Shown here piece by piece: positions 60,080-64,000 of a DNA stretch of 64,000 nucleotides. The first letter of the stretch is position 1. Every line of letters starts with the position of its first letter. The translations under genes and the position numbers were made by a program. A model generated the notes under the pieces. That model was not told where the DNA came from. It did not search any database and saw nothing but the letters and a program-made list of their open reading frames with translations. Source of the stretch: Orobanche coerulescens. Taxonomy: Eukaryota > Streptophyta > Magnoliopsida > Lamiales > Orobanchaceae. The stretch is taken from the NCBI GenBank assembly GCA_033398695.1, contig CM065812.1, forward strand, positions 141,118,858 through 141,182,857, written 5' to 3'.

Positions 60080-61682
60080 TGTAACACCCCGATTTCGCAT
60101 ATACATTTATTGTCAATTATAGCGAACATGTTCAATTTTATTAAATTAATTCCCAAATAATTTATCGTTTAATTCATTTTTTCACGAGCATGAAAATCCA
60201 TTTACTTCATTACAATTCATGTCATTTCATCTCTCATTTTATTTCATCGTGTTTCACCTCGTCAATTATAGGCCCAAGAGGAATTTCATTTAATTATGCC
60301 CAAAAAATGTACTTAGCCTAATTACTATTATTATTATTAATAATAATAATAATAATTTATTATTACTATTATTATAGTTACCATTATTATTTTAGAGTAT
60401 TAGGCCCAACTATATTAATTAATCCAATATTATAATGATTATGTTAAGCCCAATTATCATTTATTTTTATTATGGCCCAATTAATAATAATTTTAAAAAT
60501 ATATTTTATTTTAAGTCCAATTGAATGAGCTGGCCCAAGTCATTTTCCTAGCCCAATTAAAATTATACCCTAAAACATAACTCCAAAAGTATAAATACTC
60601 TATTTTATACTGCAACCAATATACTCAATAAACAATTTTTTTACTAACACAAAATACTCACGCAAATCGTCTACCCTACGTTAATTTCTTTCAGATCTTA
60701 TTCCCAATCATCAAAGGTAAACTTTAGTTTTACTGAGAGTTTTTATTCTTAGTTTTAATTTTATTCTATGTTCCTGATCAAAACCTAACCTATCGACCCT
60801 TCAACCTTAGAATTTCCTCAACCTAGTTCAAATCCTAATCCGAGTTATGTAAATCCATCAAACTCAATTCATCAGCAATTCCCCCGAACCATATCCCAAA
60901 TTTAGAAATCGAAATCATAACAACCATAACATCTCTGCCGTCTCTGGTCATAGCACCCAGAGCCACCACATCTGTTCAATCGGACCAATCCAGTCATATC
61001 ACTCCATAACCAACCTTCTTCCTCTGCCAAATCCGAGTCAACAATCAAATCTAGAAACCCCAGTTTTGAACCCCATCTACTCGATTTCAGCCACCTACTC
61101 TCCACCGTTAGCCGCCTTGCGCTGAAGTCGTTGCCTCCGTCCGCGCACGGCTGCCCTAGTTAATCAATTCTTGTTGACGGCTAATGTGTAGGAAGTATTT
61201 CGGTGTGCGTGATTTTCGAGATGTGCCGAGAGAATTATTTGGAGAAATAGGGCGATTTTGTGTTTCTAGGGAGAGAGGGATTAACCGAGAGGATAGGGAG
61301 AGAGAGGGATTCGGCCGGGGGGTGTGTGGATGAAATGAGAGTCGGATGACTGGTGTGTTAGAAGGGTTTTATACCCAGGTTTTTTAGGGTGATTCAAATG
61401 AGTGCCCCATGTTCCAAGACCTTTCGAATTGATCCCAAATCAACTCTTCAGTTTATTCAATTTCAGTCCCCAGATAGTTAATTCTTATGGGTTAATCCCT
61501 ATCAGCTTTATAACTCTTCCAATTTCAGTCCTTACATGTTTAGTGCCTTCAATTTTATTTCAATCAGTTTTTCAAAAATTAACATCCAGCCTTATTTATC
61601 AAGCCAATAAATATGTAGACTTTCAAATAATATTAATATTGAATTTAAATTGTGTCGTGTATATTATTTTCAATTATCATAT
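60080..61682 (+). repeat. Element F 3' LTR, interrupted by G
   Basis: Starts TGTAACACCCCGATTTCGC. Contains a TATA box GTATAAATACTC (60589-60600), a more GC-rich leader (60890-61380) and no palindrome array of the A/C/G kind. Open frames at 60902-61105 and 61402-61710 show nothing recognisable. The LTR end is not seen before G starts at 61683. Confidence 0.8.
60325..60380. repeat. Trinucleotide (TTA/TAA) microsatellite
   Basis: Runs of TTA then AAT then TTA; the two halves are roughly complementary and could fold back on each other. Confidence 0.9.
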
Positions 61683-61835
61683 TGTAATACCCGAGATTTC
61701 TGTTATGTAATTGGAACTTGTGATATTGTAATGATTGTACTTTTGTATGAGTACTATTCTCTGTATTTCTTAATCCGATATCGTCGAGCATATAATTTCG
61801 TGTATGAGATTTTAAAGGTTGAAATTCTGTGCATG

Positions 61836-62152
61836 TAGCGCACGCTACAGGCTAAGGGTAGCGTACGCTAACATGGTTTTATAGCGCACGCTACCGAGTG
61901 TAATTAGCGCACGCTATGCGTGGTCAGACTGATTGAGACGTGCGGTAGGTGAGATCTGGCCGGGGGACCCCTGTCGGATCGTGTCGGATGTACCTGGACG
62001 GCTTTCGGGAAAAGCCGGGTCAACGCCTTAGCGCACGCTACAGGTATATGCGTAGCGTACGCTAAGTGCCGAGTACAGTTTAGACTGTGAGCCGTTAGCG
62101 CACGCTACGAACAGGGTGTAGCGCGCGCTAATAGCCATTTATTATAAATAGG
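61836..62152 (+). promoter_or_regulatory. Palindrome array and TATA box of element G LTR
   Basis: TAGCGYRCGCTA sites at 61836, 61859, 61882, 61905, 62029, 62053, 62096 and 62119 (all 12 bp and all matching the consensus), then TATTATAAATAGG (TATA at 62141-62152). The sites are cleaner than those in C. Spacings of the first four starts are all 23 bp, about two helical turns. Confidence 0.8.
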
Positions 62153-62817
62153 ACAGCATCCTATTCGTGATTTCAGTCCTTTCTTCCCCCATAACCCGAA
62201 CTCTTGCACTTGAAACATAACTCCATTCGTCCTAAACACTTCGTATCAACCACTTAGTTCGAGATTGAAGATCTTATATCATTGGAGATTGGTGATCAAG
62301 CCTTTGGTGTTGAATTGCTTCATTTTCATCCGTGTTCTTCATTATTTTGAGGTAGGTGATTTTTCACCAATGATTAGTAAGGTTCCTAAGGAAGTTTGAA
62401 TCATGTTTGGATAGCAAGTATTTCGTTTTTATCGGTCATCGCATGTTAGAAGGATACTTTTGACGTATAGATGCTAGATATCGAATGAACCTTTGAACCA
62501 CCTTATTATAAGGACTCCTAAGCATGTTTAAATCGATTTATGATCAAGTAATCGGATATTACCCAGTTGATACGTTGTATACGTTGGAATCATGTGTTTT
62601 GGAACGTAAGACGATGGAACTTAGATTTATTTCTTGAAGATCGTAGAGGAATTGTGATATCGAGATAACTATCCGTATATTGGTATTTCATAATCATAAA
62701 TCTTCCGAAACCTTATTAGCATGATATGCCCGAGGATAACTTGTAATATCACCATAGGATTCATGAGTTCTTCATCATTCAACCCAGTTTTCGGTTTGCG
62801 ATTACGCCATGCAAGAG

Positions 62818-63003
62818 TAGCGCACGCTAACATGTGTGAGTTAACGTGCGCTATCGAGGTTCGGTTGCACAAAACGACGTAGCGCACGTTATGAGATCGC
62901 CGAGTCGATCGCGATTCGTGGCTAGCGCACGCTAGTCTTATACGATAGCGTACGCTAACAGTTCAGCTTAGCGCACGTTACGTATAGTACGTAGCGCGCG
63001 CTA
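62818..63003. promoter_or_regulatory. Second palindrome cluster of element G, downstream of the TATA box
   Basis: Seven further sites at 62818, 62842, 62880, 62923, 62946, 62969 and 62992, the last four again 23 bp apart. They lie about 670-850 bp inside the transcribed leader. I saw no equivalent cluster in C or A. Confidence 0.75.
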
Positions 63004-63368
63004 AGCAATCCAGGCAGCTTGTTTAAGTTTGAGCTTTTCGGCCGTAGGTCGAATTGTTAGGCCATTGTTCGACTCGAGATGATTTGTATATCGTTCCTTT
63101 TGTTAATGTTCGAGCTTGTTTCGTTGATCGGAGGGGGCGGCCTTCGAGTGCGTCGAGAGCATTGAAGTATATCGTTCTTGCCATCTTCGAGGCAAGTATC
63201 GTGATATGTTAATATCGGCATTTTTGGAGTATGCGTATGATTATTGTTGAACATGATATTTACTTCGTTGATTTGTCATGATATTCGTTATATAGCGTTT
63301 ATATGTTCATGTTGATGAACATAATGATTTGGCATATATGTATGCATGAGTTGTGTTTGTATACGTGT

Positions 63369-63535
63369 ACGATCTATGCTGAGGGCGCTGGATCGGATGT
63401 CCACCTCGTGTTGGTCCGACGGGATCATCTTGGGATCTAGGCTGAGGGCGCTGGATCATTGGACGGGTTATTTCCACCTCGTGTTGGTCCGACGGGATCA
63501 TCTTGGGATCTATGCTGAGGGCGCTGGATCATTGG
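63369..63535 (+). repeat. ~75-85-bp direct repeat in element G LTR
   Basis: 'gctgagggcgctggatc' occurs three times (63377, 63440, 63514 approximately), and 'ccacctcgtgttggtccgac' plus 'gggatcatcttgggatct' twice. The open frame 63346-63648 is a by-product. Confidence 0.85.
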
Positions 63536-63679
63536 AATACCCATGCTGTATAATGGAATCTTGTGGATTCGCATTGTCGGATTCCGGTAGCGGAAGTCCG
63601 TTTGGTGTATCTTGTTATGTATTATTGATGCATATTCGAATTGTTTAACATGATACTTGTACTAGCATCGTTTTGCTAA

Positions 63680-63690
63680 CCCCTTCGGGG
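63680..63690 (+). other. CCCC/GGGG hairpin, element G LTR
   Basis: CCCC-TTC-GGGG, followed by TGTTTTGATGTTCAGGTA. Counterpart of the hairpins in C (11582-11592, 18504-18514) and family A. Confidence 0.6.
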
Positions 63691-64000
63691 GTGGACATTT
63701 GTTTTGATGTTCAGGTAGCCGAGGAGCAGGGAAACAGCCACAGGACCGACGTGACGACGAAGGGGTTCAGTGATGTCTATTGTTATTGGAGATTTGTTGT
63801 CTTGGTTTGGTTTCTGTACTCGAGTACGCGTGTCCTTTTGATATTAATTCGATATGGTTGTATTAATTTCCCGTTGAACCAGTTGTACGTTTTCATAAAC
63901 TTGAATTTTCGCAATGTTGATGTCCTATATTTACTTTCCTTTTTAATCAGCCTTGTAAATCCTTACTTAAAGGGTTTACGGCGCTGTAATTATTCCGAAT

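Larger units (their letters stand above)
54999..61682 (+). mobile_element. Element F: old Ty3/gypsy chromovirus, host of the family A array and of element G
   Basis: Forward-strand element with a 5' LTR remnant, PBS, gag-PR-RT-RNase H-INT-chromodomain, PPT and a 3' LTR starting at 60080. The 5' LTR is broken at 54998/54999 by the family A array, and the 3' LTR at 61682/61683 by G, so F was there first. Its genes have the most stops per kilobase of the three gypsy families. The missing LTR parts should lie outside the window on both sides. Confidence 0.85.
61683..64000 (+). repeat. Element G LTR (gypsy, 5' or solo), inserted in F's 3' LTR, running off the window
   Basis: Starts TGTAATACCCGAG. 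Same architecture as C's LTR: palindrome array, TATAAATAGGACA, long leader, CCCC/GGGG hairpin, then a terminal block ACGGCGCTGTAAT matching the last ~30 bp of C's LTR. By that alignment the LTR should end within about 20 bp after the window, for a length of about 2.33 kb. CATAT (61678-61682) is the candidate target duplication. Confidence 0.8.

Noticed and set aside
60902..61105. Possible gene in the GC-richer part of F's 3' LTR
   Set aside because: Short, no recognisable domain, lies in an LTR leader downstream of a TATA box.
1..64000. tRNA, rRNA or host protein-coding genes
   Set aside because: No cloverleaf, rRNA segment or non-transposon protein domain was seen. Short tRNA-iMet matches are primer binding sites.

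Overview
This is plant nuclear DNA, most likely from a eudicot; I cannot name the genus. I see no host gene. Nearly all of the 64 kb is LTR retrotransposons inserted into one another. The pol domains, tRNA-iMet primer sites, polypurine tracts, 5-bp target duplications and CpG-decayed ORFs all fit plant Ty3/gypsy chromoviruses and Ty1/copia Sireviruses.

Layout from outside in. F (54999 to past 61682, + strand) is an old chromovirus, probably Tekay/Del-like, with decayed gag, PR, RT, RNase H, INT and chromodomain. Its 5' LTR is cut by the end of a large minus-strand array, family A (2222-54998). Family A is a gag-only, pol-less element with ~3.5-kb LTRs, of the kind called TR-GAG. It is arranged head to tail as LTR-int-LTR-int-LTR-int-LTR, with inner LTRs shared and no target duplications between units. 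Three later elements lie inside the array. C (11211-20514, - strand, TSD AGATA) is a chromovirus in unit 2. D (26134-37646, + strand, TSD TCTAC) is a decayed Sirevirus in unit 3. E (41305-53611, - strand, TSD AAAAC) is a much better preserved Sirevirus in the last LTR. At the left edge, 1-2221 is the end of another family A LTR in the opposite orientation, abutting a family A LTR that lacks its first ~1 kb; a same-family nested insertion would explain this. At the right edge, F's 3' LTR is cut at 61683 by the LTR of a further element, G (+ strand), which runs off the window.

The most unusual signal is shared by the LTRs of A, C and G. Just upstream of the TATA box each carries an array of short CpG-rich near-palindromes: TAGCGYRCGCTA-like in C (about 16 copies in 520 bp) and G (8 copies, plus 7 more downstream of the TATA), and TWACGTACGTWA-like in A. 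The same LTRs share a CCCC/GGGG hairpin followed by a TTTCAGGT-like stretch about 380-400 bp before the LTR end. C and A also share gag-start and PPT-proximal sequence, so C-like chromoviruses are plausible sources of the pol proteins that gag-only A lacks. The Sireviruses carry a third ORF of about 1,030 codons after pol, with a basic NLS-like region, a coiled coil and a conserved C-terminal domain that I do not recognise.
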